Shown: positions 53,466 to 63,202, counted from the first letter of the stretch. The stretch: DNA of 64,000 nt from Nitrospirota bacterium (GCA_023476565.1 JAMCVZ010000014.1:1-64000), one strand, 5' to 3'. The notes: generated by a model not told the origin, from the sequence alone. Made by a program: numbers and translations.

Positions 53466-53553
53466 AAAATTCCAAATTCTAAGCACGAAATCCTAAACAT
53501 TTTGAAATTTGAATTTTGAATTTGTTTAGGATTTAGATATTAGAATTTAGGAT
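53466..53553. repeat. AT-rich intergenic repeat between htrA and PIN genes
   Basis: AATTCTAAGCACGAAATCC, GAATTTTGAATTTGTTTAGG and AGAATTTAGGATTTC words. An overlapping frame from 53500 uses this repeat as coding but is not supported by a ribosome site. Confidence 0.65.
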
Positions 53554-53559
53554 TTCTCC

Positions 53560-55014
53560 TCACTGCGGCGATACCGCAACATAAAATTTCTTGCCGTTCC
53601 GGTTGACGAACAGCAAGACAGTATCGGCCGGTTTTACTTTGGAAACAGCTTTATTGAAGTCATTAAGATTGCTGATCCGTTGCCTGTCGATTTCCTGGAT
53701 AATATCGCCCTTTTTAATGCCCGCATCATCCGCAGGGGAGTTCGGCTCGGTCTTGATGATAACAACCCCTTTATCGTCCTTGTCTATTCCAAGCTGCTTG
53801 GCGATGGTGCGGTTGAGATCCACTGCGGTGACGCCCGAAAGCGCGTTCTCATCAACTTCGGTCCTCTGCGAGGAGCTCGGCGCCGCATCGGCAGTATCCA
53901 CAGGCAGTTCCGTTATGGTAGCGGTTACGGTCATTTCCTTGTCACGCCTTAATATTTTTATCACGGCCTGCGAACCGACCGTGCTCTGGGCCACCATATT
54001 CCTCAACATGCCTACATCCCCGATCTTCTTCCCGTCGAATTCGCGGATAATATCTCCCCTCATAATGCCCGCTTTCTGAGCAGGGCTTCCTTTTGAGATA
54101 TCGCTGATCAGTGCGCCTTCCGAGGCCTTAAGCCCGAATTTTGCGGCAAGCTCCGGGGTCAGTTCCTGGATGGTGACACCAATCCACCCTCTCGTCACCT
54201 TTCCTTTCTTCAACAGTTGGTCCATGACGAGGCGGACCATGTTGCTCGGGACGGCAAACCCGATACCCTGGTATCCGCCCGTCTTCGAAAAAATAGCAGT
54301 GTTTATTCCGATCAGCCCTCCTTTTATGTTCACCAGAGGGCCTCCGGAATTGCCGGGGTTTATCGCGGCGTCCGTCTGTATGAAGTTTTCATAGTCGGCT
54401 ATTCCCACATCGGCCCTGCCGACAGCGCTGATTATGCCCATGGTAACCGTGTGGCTCAAACCGAACGGGTTGCCTATCGCAAGCACGAACTCCCCTACCT
54501 GCAGCTTATCGGAGTCACCCCACGGCAGCACCGGGAGCCCGGTCGCATTTATTTTTATGATCGCTATATCCGTCTTGGGATCGGCCCCTATGATCTTTGC
54601 CCTGAAACTCCTCCTGTCATAGAGTATGACCTTAATGTCATCGGATTGCTCCACCACATGGTTATTGGTGACTATGTAGCCGTCCGCGGAAACAATAACC
54701 CCTGAGCCGAGGCTCTGCTCCTTCCATTTTTTGGAATGGCCGTCAGGAAAGGGGTACAGGAAATCGAAGAACTCGTCAAACGGGGTTTGCTGCTTCTTCA
54801 AGGTCTTGACGCTTGAGATATTGACAACCGACGGGGAGACCGCCTTAACGACATCCGAAAAAGCCCTCGACGCCTCTGTTACCGAGCCGGGCACCCTCGG
54901 CGTGAACGGCATATAGGAAGGCGTCGTTGACCTGCTTAAGAAGTAGTAAGTAATTCCACCCAGCAAGAATCCGATAAGGAGAACTACGGGTATCCAGATA
55001 AAGCGTTTTTTCAT
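53560..55014 (-). CDS. DegP/HtrA-type periplasmic serine protease
   Basis: 484 residues. N-terminal membrane anchor or signal (FIWIPVVLLIGFLLGGITYY). Catalytic triad His119 (TNNHVVEQ), Asp149 (DPKTDIAII) and Ser223 (NPGNSGGPL). Two PDZ domains follow (GWIGVTIQELTPELAAKFG and GVVIIKTEPNSPADDAGIKK). It degrades or refolds damaged periplasmic proteins. It follows selB on the same strand with only a few bases between. Confidence 0.94.
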   Translation of the reverse strand: MKKRFIWIPVVLLIGFLLGGITYYFLSRSTTPSYMPFTPRVPGSVTEASRAFSDVVKAVSPSVVNISSVKTLKKQQTPFDEFFDFLYPFPDGHSKKWKEQSLGSGVIVSADGYIVTNNHVVEQSDDIKVILYDRRSFRAKIIGADPKTDIAIIKINATGLPVLPWGDSDKLQVGEFVLAIGNPFGLSHTVTMGIISAVGRADVGIADYENFIQTDAAINPGNSGGPLVNIKGGLIGINTAIFSKTGGYQGIGFAVPSNMVRLVMDQLLKKGKVTRGWIGVTIQELTPELAAKFGLKASEGALISDISKGSPAQKAGIMRGDIIREFDGKKIGDVGMLRNMVAQSTVGSQAVIKILRRDKEMTVTATITELPVDTADAAPSSSQRTEVDENALSGVTAVDLNRTIAKQLGIDKDDKGVVIIKTEPNSPADDAGIKKGDIIQEIDRQRISNLNDFNKAVSKVKPADTVLLFVNRNGKKFYVAVSPQ

Positions 55015-55017
55015 AAT

Positions 55018-56905
55018 CTATTTTAACATTAATTTTCTAATATCCCCAACCCTCAAGGTAATCCTGTGTGAATCAAGATACTCAACAAGAGGGAGGGCAT
55101 ATTTGCGGGTCGTCCCGAGAATATCCCTGAATTCGGCTATGGTCATTTCAGGCTTTTTCGAATAAAAATCCTTCATCAATGCGATCATTTTATCGTATTG
55201 CTTCCCGGTTATATACAGGGAATCGTTGATCCTTACCAGCGCGCCTTCCCTGGTGAGGAGCTTTATAAGATCGTCAAGCTCCCTGGCGCTGATGGACAAC
55301 TGCCGGACCAGCTCTGCCTTAAGGGGCGGCTGGAACCCATCTTTGTCCAATACGGAAAGAATCCTGTTTTTTGAATCTTCGTCAACGCTCGAAAGGGCAA
55401 CTTTGAAACTCCTGAGCCGGAGCATCTCCTTATCGACGACAACATCCTCCACCAGAGAGGCAAGCGACGAAAAGTGGGGGGTAAGGACCTTAACCTTGAG
55501 CTCCTCTTTGGACATGCCGGATTTCAGCGGATTATCTTTGTGAAAGCGGCTGAGGGCCGAGATCAATGCTTCCCTGAAGGCCTTAAAGCCGTCACGGTGA
55601 AAGAGGACATCGCGGCTTCTGACCAGTATCCCCTCTTCAAGGAGCTGTTCGACGCCCGCATTTATTTCGGGGATGTTCCCCTGAACCCAGCCTTCGATTT
55701 CAGAAACAGTGCAGCCGTTAAAGTGCGCCCTCCTGACCTTTGTCTCGATCTTTTCTTTCAGGGTTCCTTTTTTAAAGACAACCAGGTCGTCTATTCCCGC
55801 CTTCTTTCTTCGCCTGACAGGATACGGATCCAGTATCTCGCCGCCGCCTATGGTCTCAAGGGGAGAAAACCTCCTGATAATGTACCGGTCTCCCGAGAGG
55901 GCCACGACCGGCTCTTCCAGCCTGAACTGGCAATAGCACGCTTCTCCCGGCTTTACATCATCGCTGTTGTAAACAATGACCCGGGCCACGGTCTCTGATG
56001 TTCCGGAATAGAAATGGACAAGGCCTCTGCTTTTAAGGGGGGGGGGCATCCTTCAGCAGCTCCAGTTCCGCGTCAAGGACCCTGGTCGGGGTGAATCTTT
56101 CCGGTGCGACAACGACATCTCCCCTTTTCAGCAAGTCCCTGTCGATCCCCTGCAGGTTGATCCCCAGCCTCTGGCCCGCATGGGCGCGCTCAACGCTTTT
56201 TCCGTGGCTCTGCAGACCCCTCACCTTGCTCTCGATCTTTGACGGAAGTATCTCGACAGGGCTGTCCAGAGTTATAGTCCCGGATAAGGCCGTACCTGTG
56301 ACAACGGTCCCGAACCCCTTGAGCGTAAAGACCCTGTCGATGGGCAGCCTGAAAATGCCCCCGGTCAACTTGGGCCTGACATCCAGGGCGACTGTCCTTA
56401 TCTTTTCTTTCAGGCTGTCGATATGCGCCCCTGTTTTCGCCGATACGGGTATTATGTCCGCCTGCTCAAGGAAGGTCCCTTTTACAAATCTCTTCACATC
56501 GTCCATAACAAGGTTCAGCCAATCCTCATCCACAAGGTCCGCCTTTGTTATGGCGACAATCCCCGCCTTGATCTTCAGCAGCTCACATATGGCAAGGTGT
56601 TCATTGCTCTGGGGCATGACCCCCTCATCGGCGGCAATGACCATGAGAACGATATCGATCCCCCCCGCCCCGGCGAGCATATTCTTTATAAGCCGCTCGT
56701 GGCCCGGCACATCGACAATGCCCACCGTGAGGCCGTCGGGATAAGAGAGACTGGCAAAACCGAGGTCTATGGTAATGCCCCGCTCCTTCTCTTCCTTCAG
56801 CCTGTCAGGATCAACACCCGTAAGCGCTTTTACAAGCGAGCTCTTGCCATGGTCGATATGGCCCGCGGTGCCGAGAATGACACTTTTTATGTTTGTTGAA
56901 TTCAT
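55018..56905 (-). pseudogene. selB: Selenocysteine-specific elongation factor SelB, split at a C10 tract
   Basis: Frames 56905-56033 and 56049-55018 together encode a SelB of about 628 residues, the normal length. The first has [30 protein letters not shown] and DVPGHERLIKNM (EF-Tu-like GTPase with DxxG), NLLKIKAGIVAITKADL and domains II-III. The second has the rest of domain III and the four winged helices that bind SECIS RNA. They are out of phase by one base at the C10 run (56037-56046); nine C would restore the frame. Sequencing error, slippage or true pseudogene are all possible. The start at ATG 56905 was chosen, since an earlier frame crosses repeat DNA. Confidence 0.88.
56037..56046. 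repeat. Ten-base G/C homopolymer at the selB break
   Basis: Ten G on the plus strand (ten C in the coding strand) lie precisely at the point where the selB reading frame is lost. Such tracts are prone to polymerase slippage and to sequencing miscalls. Confidence 0.9.
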
Positions 56906-56948
56906 TGTTCTTGGTAACGAATAAACCACAGAGGACACAGAGAAATGA

Positions 56949-57065
56949 TAAATCCTAAACTCTAAACCCGAAATCCTGAACAAATCCCAAGGCTCAAAAT
57001 CGAAAACCTGTTTGGGGCATTTGAATTTTAAAATTGTTTAGGATTTGGTGCTTAGAATTTAGAAT
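56949..57065. repeat. AT-rich intergenic repeat between hisH and selB
   Basis: A longer copy of the family: AATCCTAAACTCTAAACCC, GAAATCCTGAACAAATCCC, TTGAATTTTAAAATTG and TTTAGGATTTGGTGCTTAG. Imperfect inverted symmetry around 57000-57015. Confidence 0.65.
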
Positions 57066-57106
57066 TTTTCTCCGTGTCTCCGTGCTCTCTGTGGTTATTT
57101 TGTATA

Positions 57107-57733
57107 TTAATGATTGCCGGCTACAAAGTCGCTGAACCCTTTAAGTATCTTCAAGCCGAGTCCCTGGCTCTTTTCCGGATGGAACTGCGTTGCGAACACA
57201 TTGTCCTTCCATACCATGGAGACAAAGTCGATCCCGTAGTCGGTCCTCGCGGCAACGATATTTTCCTCCTCAGGCACTACGTGATACGAATGGACAAAAT
57301 AAAAATATGACTTGTCCGGTATTCCGTTAAACACGGGCGGTCTCTGCAGCAGTCTCGCATTGTTCCATCCCATATGGGGAATTTTCATCTGGGGGTTATC
57401 ATCGAATTTGAACCTGACCACCTTCCCCTTGAATATGCCCATGCCTTTGCAGAAGCCGAACTCTTCCGATTCAGTGAATAATATCTGGAGCCCGAGGCAT
57501 ATGCCCAGATAGGGCTTTCCTTTTTCAATCTCCTTCACAATAGAACCGAGAATATCGAGGTTATCGAGGTTTCTCATGCAATCCTTGAAAGCCCCGACCC
57601 CCGGCAGCACAACGCCTTGTGCGTCTGCGATGACTTCGGGGTCGGACGTTATCCTGACGTCGGCGCCGACCTTTATGAAGCCCTTCTCGACACTTCTTAT
57701 GTTCCCTATGCCGTAATCTACAATTGCAATCAT
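57107..57733 (-). CDS. hisH: Imidazole glycerol phosphate synthase, glutamine amidotransferase subunit
   Basis: 208 residues. Start IAIVDYGIGNIRSVEKG, catalytic Cys in YLGICLGLQILF, and the His/Glu pair FATQFHPEKSQG. HisH hydrolyses glutamine and feeds ammonia to HisF in histidine synthesis. No other his gene is in the window. ATG at 57733 chosen because it precedes the conserved MIAIVDYG. Confidence 0.95.
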   Translation of the reverse strand: MIAIVDYGIGNIRSVEKGFIKVGADVRITSDPEVIADAQGVVLPGVGAFKDCMRNLDNLDILGSIVKEIEKGKPYLGICLGLQILFTESEEFGFCKGMGIFKGKVVRFKFDDNPQMKIPHMGWNNARLLQRPPVFNGIPDKSYFYFVHSYHVVPEEENIVAARTDYGIDFVSMVWKDNVFATQFHPEKSQGLGLKILKGFSDFVAGNH

Positions 57734-57752
57734 ATTTCCACCAAACTTTATT

Positions 57753-60287
57753 TTACCATACAAGAAAAAGTTTTTTTAGATTAACGACTTCAGCGCTGGC
57801 GGTGTGCGCTTCCGAGAATCGGAACTCCCTCCATGTCTCTACCTCCAGCTTCCCGTCAGCCGTCTCCCTTATCCCTATCGCCCCATCCCTGTCGGTCCTG
57901 AAGACCTTCGCGTTGCGGAGCGCCTCAAGGGCCTCTTCATGCGGGTGGCCGTACGGATTTTTACGGCCGAGGCTGATCACGGCCAGCCCGGGGGATACCG
58001 CCCGGTAAAACGCCTCCGATACGGATGAGCGGCTGCCGTGATGGGGGACTTTGAAAACAGTGCTTTTGAGATGTCCGCCGAGATATGCCATATTTTCTCC
58101 TGCGGCCTTCTCGATATCGCCTGTAAATAAAAATGCGTTCCTCCTGCCCTGGATTTTCAGCACAAGCGAATCGTTATTTTCATCCGTGTCCCCGGTATCA
58201 GCGACATAAAAACCATCATAAGGGTGGAGCACCGTAATCGCATAACCGCTGCCGCTGATCACATCTCCTCTCCGGAGTCCCCTGTGCCTTATGTCTTTCA
58301 GAAGTCCCTCCGGATAAACCAGACGGCTGTTGTCCCACACCTCGCTGATCCTGAAATTTTCGATCAGATAGCGCGTTCCACCGGCGTGGTCAACCTGCCC
58401 GTGGGACAGGACCACGGCCTCAATTTTTTTTATTCCCCGGTACCTCAAAAATTCACCTGACTGGAGACCGTTCCTGCCCGTATCAATTACCAGGGCCCTG
58501 TTGTCGGGCAATTCAACTACCGCGGCATCGCCCTGTCCGACGTCAAGATAGGTAATACGGATCCCTTTGTGCTCGAAAAGTCTGATGCCTGTATAGATGA
58601 CTATAGGAAGGACCGCGACAGCTAACGACCGTGATGCGTAGTCCGTAATGCGTGATGAGCTTAAAGATGAAGAGTCTTTGTTCTTCAACTCATTACTCAT
58701 TACGCTTAACCCATTACGGTATTTATGAATCACATAAAACAAGGCGCCGCAATAAAAAGCAATGAGCACTGCAGGGGGGAAAGCCGGAATCTTGATATCG
58801 ACGAAGTCCCATTGCGCTATGTATTTTATCGAATCAAGGATAAAATCCGTAATCCCGCTGATCAGGGCATGCAAAGGGAATTCGCCGAGCATCAGAAAGA
58901 CACAGGAGGATGCGAGGGCCGAAGGCAGAACAATAAATCCTATTGCAGGGGTAATGATCAGATTGGTAAGCGGTGACACGAGGGAGAAATAATGGAAATA
59001 AAAGGCAACGAGAGGCGTGGTCCCGAGCGTGGCAGCAAGGGAGATACGCAGAGAAGAAGCGACAAAACGGCGAATGGGCGGGAGGGTGACACGGAGAGTC
59101 TTCCAGAGCCCGCGTTTTCTATGATCTGTCGCCTCCGGTTCCCTGTGTCCCCGGTTCTCCGGCCCTCCGTATCTTTTATCCGCTGCAATCCCGATACAGA
59201 GCACCGCAATAAACGATAATTGAAATGAGAGGTCGAGTATGGAATCGGGCTGGATGGCAATTATTATTGCTGCCGCCAGGAGCACTGTATTCAGCCAGAA
59301 ACCTTTCCTCTGGATTAATAGCCCGAAAAGAAAGAGCATTATCATGATGAACGACCTGATCGCGGGAGGGCTCATATCCGAGATGCCCAGATAGGCAATC
59401 ATAAAGGGCATGCAAAGCGTTGCGGCAAGCTGTGAGGGAGTAATATACAGTGTCAGCCTGTACAAAAGCCCGTACGGCGCCATTTTAACCAGCGACCTGA
59501 ACAGCCCGAACAGGACCAAAAGCAGCAACCCGAAATGCGAGCCCGAAATGCTCAATATGTGGGCCAATCCCGTTACGTTAAAGGCGTTATTCACATCTCC
59601 CGGCAGCAGGCCGCGCTCGCCGGTTATTATCGACATGAGAAAGGGCGCCGATTCCCCGGAAAAATTATCTTTAATCCCTTTGTTAAGCCTTGCCCTCAAT
59701 CCCCCGAAAAAGTCCTTTGCAGGATTTCCTTCCGGCTTGCTCCTGTCTACCTCCACCCCGGCAGCATACCCTGAAAGACGTCTGTCGTAAGCGCCCGGAT
59801 TCAGGAAGTACGCGTTCCCGGGTATGCGCACTTTGATGAGATACTGCTCACCTGGGAGCAGAGCGACAGGGCTGATGAGGCGCAGTTCTTTCAGGTTCAG
59901 AGGTTTCTTAGCTTCGTCAGTTGCGTGCTTTATTCCGACAATCTGCGAAAAGGCATCTGTTCCGGGATTTACCCGTGCGGCTTCAGACCTTGCCGTACCC
60001 CTCACCTCGATAACCTTACCGGCAACATCTGAATACGGCTGGACCGGCGCATACGAGAATTGCGCATAATAAAAACCGGCGGCAGAAGACAAGGCACAGA
60101 GCACGGAAGACAAAAGCCGGAGGACGGACCCGGTATCTTTTTTGCCTCTTTTTAACCTGTACTCCGCCTTCTGTCTTCCGACTTCCGAAAGCAGCAGGAC
60201 GAGGGAGATGAGAATACTCGTAAAGGGAAAAAACTTATAGATATAAAAAAGGGCTGCACCATAGATGAACGCGATAAGATAGCTCAT
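57753..60287 (-). CDS. comEC: ComEC/Rec2 family DNA-internalisation channel
   Basis: 844 residues. N-terminal membrane segment, an OB-like external domain, the competence domain with LTGLAHILSISGSHFG-like segment (VTGLAHILSISGSHFGLLLL), many membrane helices, and a C-terminal metallo-beta-lactamase domain (SHGQVDHAGGTRYL, FTGDIEKAAGEN, PHHGSRSSVSEAFY). ComEC transports single-stranded DNA during transformation. At least two regions (58629-58719 and 60104-60180) encode low-complexity stretches over DNA with palindromic repeat structure, but the frame is open throughout. Confidence 0.9.
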   Translation of the reverse strand: MSYLIAFIYGAALFYIYKFFPFTSILISLVLLLSEVGRQKAEYRLKRGKKDTGSVLRLLSSVLCALSSAAGFYYAQFSYAPVQPYSDVAGKVIEVRGTARSEAARVNPGTDAFSQIVGIKHATDEAKKPLNLKELRLISPVALLPGEQYLIKVRIPGNAYFLNPGAYDRRLSGYAAGVEVDRSKPEGNPAKDFFGGLRARLNKGIKDNFSGESAPFLMSIITGERGLLPGDVNNAFNVTGLAHILSISGSHFGLLLLVLFGLFRSLVKMAPYGLLYRLTLYITPSQLAATLCMPFMIAYLGISDMSPPAIRSFIMIMLFLFGLLIQRKGFWLNTVLLAAAIIIAIQPDSILDLSFQLSFIAVLCIGIAADKRYGGPENRGHREPEATDHRKRGLWKTLRVTLPPIRRFVASSLRISLAATLGTTPLVAFYFHYFSLVSPLTNLIITPAIGFIVLPSALASSCVFLMLGEFPLHALISGITDFILDSIKYIAQWDFVDIKIPAFPPAVLIAFYCGALFYVIHKYRNGLSVMSNELKNKDSSSLSSSRITDYASRSLAVAVLPIVIYTGIRLFEHKGIRITYLDVGQGDAAVVELPDNRALVIDTGRNGLQSGEFLRYRGIKKIEAVVLSHGQVDHAGGTRYLIENFRISEVWDNSRLVYPEGLLKDIRHRGLRRGDVISGSGYAITVLHPYDGFYVADTGDTDENNDSLVLKIQGRRNAFLFTGDIEKAAGENMAYLGGHLKSTVFKVPHHGSRSSVSEAFYRAVSPGLAVISLGRKNPYGHPHEEALEALRNAKVFRTDRDGAIGIRETADGKLEVETWREFRFSEAHTASAEVVNLKKLFLVW
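58629..58719. repeat. Palindromic repeat inside comEC, in frame
   Basis: CCGTAATGCGTGATGAG-like left arm (58629-58662) and CTCATTACTCATTACG-like right arm (58687-58719), about 75% complementary by eye. It encodes VMSNELKNKDSSSLSSSRIT, a low-complexity insert just before the catalytic domain. Confidence 0.6.
60104..60180. repeat. Palindromic repeat inside comEC, in frame, near the N-terminus
   Basis: CGGAAGACAAAAGCCGGA (60104-60121) and TCCGCCTTCTGTCTTCCG (60163-60180) are inverted with two mismatches over 18 bases, with a spacer of 41. It encodes a basic polar segment, roughly GRQKAEYRLKRGKKDTGSVL. Confidence 0.65.
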
Positions 60288-60345
60288 AGCCGGTGGCTCA
60301 TAGAAAGCAATGGACTATCATCCATGAGCTATGGGCCATGGGCTA

Positions 60346-61701
60346 TCAGATGTTTGCCCCCACATGCCTGCGGATCACCTCGGCAACATCCTCGGCCGCG
60401 CCTTGTGCCATCGCAAAATCCTCGGCCTCGACCATAACTCTTATCTTCGGTTCAGTACCCGAAGGCCTGACGAGCAGCCTTCCTTTATTGCCAAGCCTCC
60501 TGATCGATTCGTCAATCGCTTTCGTCACTTCCGGGATCTTTTTATAATCCCTTCGTTCGGAAACAGGGACATTCAAAAGCACCTGGGGGTAGAGTTCTAT
60601 GCCGGCGGTCAGCTCGGAAATGAGCCTGTTCTTCTTCCTCATCAGGGATAAGACCTGAAGGGCCGTGATAGGGCCGTCGCCGGTGGTGTTATAGTCAAAC
60701 AGAATTATGTGCCCCGACTGCTCGCCGCCGATATTGCACCCGTTCTTTATCATCTCTTCAACGACATACCTGTCACCGACCTTTGTCCTGAAAAGCTCTA
60801 TCCCCTGTCCTGACAGATATTTCTCAAGGCCCAGGTTGCTCATAACGGTCGCAACAATCCCGCTGCCTTTCAGTTTATCATCCTTTTTAAACTCAGACGC
60901 AATGATCCCGAGTATCACATCGCCGTCGATGATATTCCCCTTCTCATCGATAAAGAGGGTCCTGTCCGCGTCGCCGTCATGCGCTATACCGATATGCGCG
61001 TTATTTTCCCTCACGGCTTTAATGGTGCACTCCAGATGCAGCGATCCGCAGTTGTCGTTGATATTGACGCCGTTCGGTTTATCGTTTATGGAGAGGACTT
61101 CGGCCCCGAGTTCCCTGAGCAGCACAGGGGTAACCTTGTAAGCAGCGCCGTTGGCCGAATCGACGACGATTTTCAGGCCCTCGAGGTCCATCCCCCTCGG
61201 TATCGTCGATTTGATGTACTCTATGTACCTGCCCGTGGCATCATCAAGCCGGAAGGCCTTTCCTATCCTGTCTCCCGTCACTCTCCTGGCAGGGAAGTCT
61301 CCATTTGCGATCAGCTTCTCGATCTCCTGTTCAAGTTCATCTGAAAGCTTGAACCCTTCAGACGAAAAAATCTTGATCCCGTTGTCCTCAAACGGGTTAT
61401 GCGAGGCTGAAATCACTATGCCGGCATCGAGCCGCAAGGCCCGTGTGAGAAAGGCGACCCCCGGGGTGGGGATGGGGCCGACAAGGGTTACATCCATGCC
61501 TTTCGCGCATATGCCGGAGGTCAGCGCACTCTCGATCATGTAGCCGGAAAGCCGTGTATCTTTCCCCATCAGCACCATATGCCTTCCGTGATCCTTCCTC
61601 AAGACAGAAGCGGTCGCCATGCCCACCCTCAATACGTTTTCAGGCGTCATGGGGAACCTGTTGACCCTGCCTCTTATTCCGTCAGTGCCGAATAATTTCA
61701 T
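60346..61701 (-). CDS. glmM: Phosphoglucosamine mutase
   Basis: 451 residues. Active Ser in VISASHNPFEDNGIKIF (near residue 100), metal-binding DGDADRTLFID and phosphate loop RPSGTEPKIRVMVEA. It converts glucosamine-6-phosphate to glucosamine-1-phosphate for cell-wall UDP-GlcNAc. Overlaps the cdaR stop by four bases. In many bacteria GlmM binds and inhibits CdaA, so the cda-glm module couples wall synthesis and c-di-AMP. Confidence 0.97.
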   Translation of the reverse strand: MKLFGTDGIRGRVNRFPMTPENVLRVGMATASVLRKDHGRHMVLMGKDTRLSGYMIESALTSGICAKGMDVTLVGPIPTPGVAFLTRALRLDAGIVISASHNPFEDNGIKIFSSEGFKLSDELEQEIEKLIANGDFPARRVTGDRIGKAFRLDDATGRYIEYIKSTIPRGMDLEGLKIVVDSANGAAYKVTPVLLRELGAEVLSINDKPNGVNINDNCGSLHLECTIKAVRENNAHIGIAHDGDADRTLFIDEKGNIIDGDVILGIIASEFKKDDKLKGSGIVATVMSNLGLEKYLSGQGIELFRTKVGDRYVVEEMIKNGCNIGGEQSGHIILFDYNTTGDGPITALQVLSLMRKKNRLISELTAGIELYPQVLLNVPVSERRDYKKIPEVTKAIDESIRRLGNKGRLLVRPSGTEPKIRVMVEAEDFAMAQGAAEDVAEVIRRHVGANI

Positions 61702-62348
61702 TTCCCGAGCCTCTTTATAGTAATGCTTACCGTTACTTCGGGTATTTTCGTCCTGATATTCCTGCCGTTCGTATTAAGCTTCACGCTCTGGATGATATTT
61801 GAATCAAGGCCCGCGGCATCTATCGGTTCCGTCCGCAAAACGGCAATCCGTGCAAGTTCGGTCTTTGCGCCTTCGACCGCTACCGATGAGGGTTTCACGT
61901 CAATCGACGTTATCCTGAATCCCTTTTCGGGCGTGCCGATGACGGCCGCCTTTACCGGGATGACCTTTGTTACGGACTCATCGAGCAAAACCTTCACGGA
62001 GGTCGGCTCAATCCTCAGGACCTCCACGGTCCTCGGGACTATTACACTGTCCTTATCGAAATAATACGCGGAATCACCTTTCCGTGCATTCGAAAGGTCT
62101 ATGACAACCCCTACGTCTATCGGTCTCAAACTCTTCAGAAGTCTTTCATGCCCCCTCAAGCTCAGGCTCACGTTCTTTACGCTCTCCCTCACAAGCTCCA
62201 GTCCCCTGGGCACATTTTTAAACCCGATGGGGGTCTCGATGGACATTTCAGCCTGTCCGCGGTAGGTCACGAAAAACCATGTGGATATGGCCAGAAAGAC
62301 TGCGAGCGCCTTCAGCCCTATATTGCTTAATATGCTTTTTTTCAACAC
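61698..62348 (-). CDS. cdaR: YbbR-domain regulator of diadenylate cyclase
   Basis: 216 residues. N-terminal membrane segment (LKALAVFLAISTWFFVTYRG) followed by two or three YbbR-like beta domains (PIGFKNVPRGLELVRESVKN and similar). In Firmicutes CdaR controls CdaA at the membrane. Located between cdaA and glmM, the usual order. Confidence 0.88.
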   Translation of the reverse strand: MLKKSILSNIGLKALAVFLAISTWFFVTYRGQAEMSIETPIGFKNVPRGLELVRESVKNVSLSLRGHERLLKSLRPIDVGVVIDLSNARKGDSAYYFDKDSVIVPRTVEVLRIEPTSVKVLLDESVTKVIPVKAAVIGTPEKGFRITSIDVKPSSVAVEGAKTELARIAVLRTEPIDAAGLDSNIIQSVKLNTNGRNIRTKIPEVTVSITIKRLGK

Positions 62349-62386
62349 AACCCCTTACAGGGCACGACGAACGTCAGCATGACAGC

Positions 62387-63202
62387 TCACAACCTGACAT
62401 CGTTTTTCTGCAAAATCTTCGCATTTTTCGCGGCGCCCTTCCCTTTTTTTGACTCTGTAAAAAGGTCCGTGAGCATATCTCTCAGCGTCCCCATATCGAT
62501 CCGGGAGTCCAGTTTGCCGTTGATCGCCACGGAGATGGAGCCGGTCTCTTCGGAAATGATTATGGCGACAGCGTCCGTCTCTTCCGCAATGCCGATACCA
62601 GCCCGGTGGCGGGTGCCGAGGGCCTTGCTGACTTCAGAGCCCAGGGTGATAGGCAGGAAACACCCTGCTGCGACAACCCTGTTTCCCCGGATCACGACCG
62701 CACCGTCATGTATCGGGGAGGTCGGATGGAATATGCTCAGAAGCAATTCCCTTGAAACCTTCGCGTCGAGCGGGGTCCCGATCTCAACATAATCCTTGAG
62801 GCTCACGTCCCTCTCTATGACGATCAGCGCGCCGATCTTCCTGTTCGCCAGCGCCACGGACGCCCTGACTATTTCCTCCAGCGATTTCAGTTCCTCGGCA
62901 GAGGTGAAGTTCTGGAAGAACGATGACTCCCCCACATGGGCAAGCGCCCTTCGTATTTCAGGCTGGAAGAGTATTATCAGCGCTATGGCCACCTGGGACC
63001 AGAAACTCTGGATTATCCAGTCCATGGTGTAGAGCTGGAGGTATTTCGAGAAGAAGGAGGCCACGAGCAAAACCCCGAGCCCCAGGAGCATCTGGGCGGC
63101 CTTTGTACCCTTTATGATCAGAAGGATGCGGTAAAGGATCAGCGAGACGATTATTATGTCCAGTAAATCCTGCCATCTGATCTGTCTTAATAATTCCAGC
63201 AA
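62387..63202 (-). CDS. cdaA: Diadenylate cyclase CdaA
   Basis: 271 residues. Three N-terminal membrane helices (IIIVSLILYRILLIIKGTKA onwards) and a DAC catalytic domain with the DGA motif (PIHDGAVVIRGNRVVAAG) and the RHR motif (GTRHRAGIGIAEETDAVAI). It forms c-di-AMP from two ATP. TTG at 63202 is preferred to a GTG at 63235, because it follows AGAGGAG at good spacing. First gene of the cdaA-cdaR-glmM unit. Confidence 0.93.
   Translation of the reverse strand: MLELLRQIRWQDLLDIIIVSLILYRILLIIKGTKAAQMLLGLGVLLVASFFSKYLQLYTMDWIIQSFWSQVAIALIILFQPEIRRALAHVGESSFFQNFTSAEELKSLEEIVRASVALANRKIGALIVIERDVSLKDYVEIGTPLDAKVSRELLLSIFHPTSPIHDGAVVIRGNRVVAAGCFLPITLGSEVSKALGTRHRAGIGIAEETDAVAIIISEETGSISVAINGKLDSRIDMGTLRDMLTDLFTESKKGKGAAKNAKILQKNDVRL

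Noticed and set aside
52466-53500. A longer start (ATG 53500) for the PIN/TRAM gene and (56983) for selB
   Set aside because: Both extra N-termini (MFRIS...) are encoded by the AT-rich repeat and lack ribosome sites; downstream starts fit the families.
59086-59180. A third palindromic insert in comEC
   Set aside because: The stretch encodes a low-complexity polar loop (RGHREPEATDHRKRG) and has repeat-like words, but its arms are only partly complementary, so it is not listed as a repeat.
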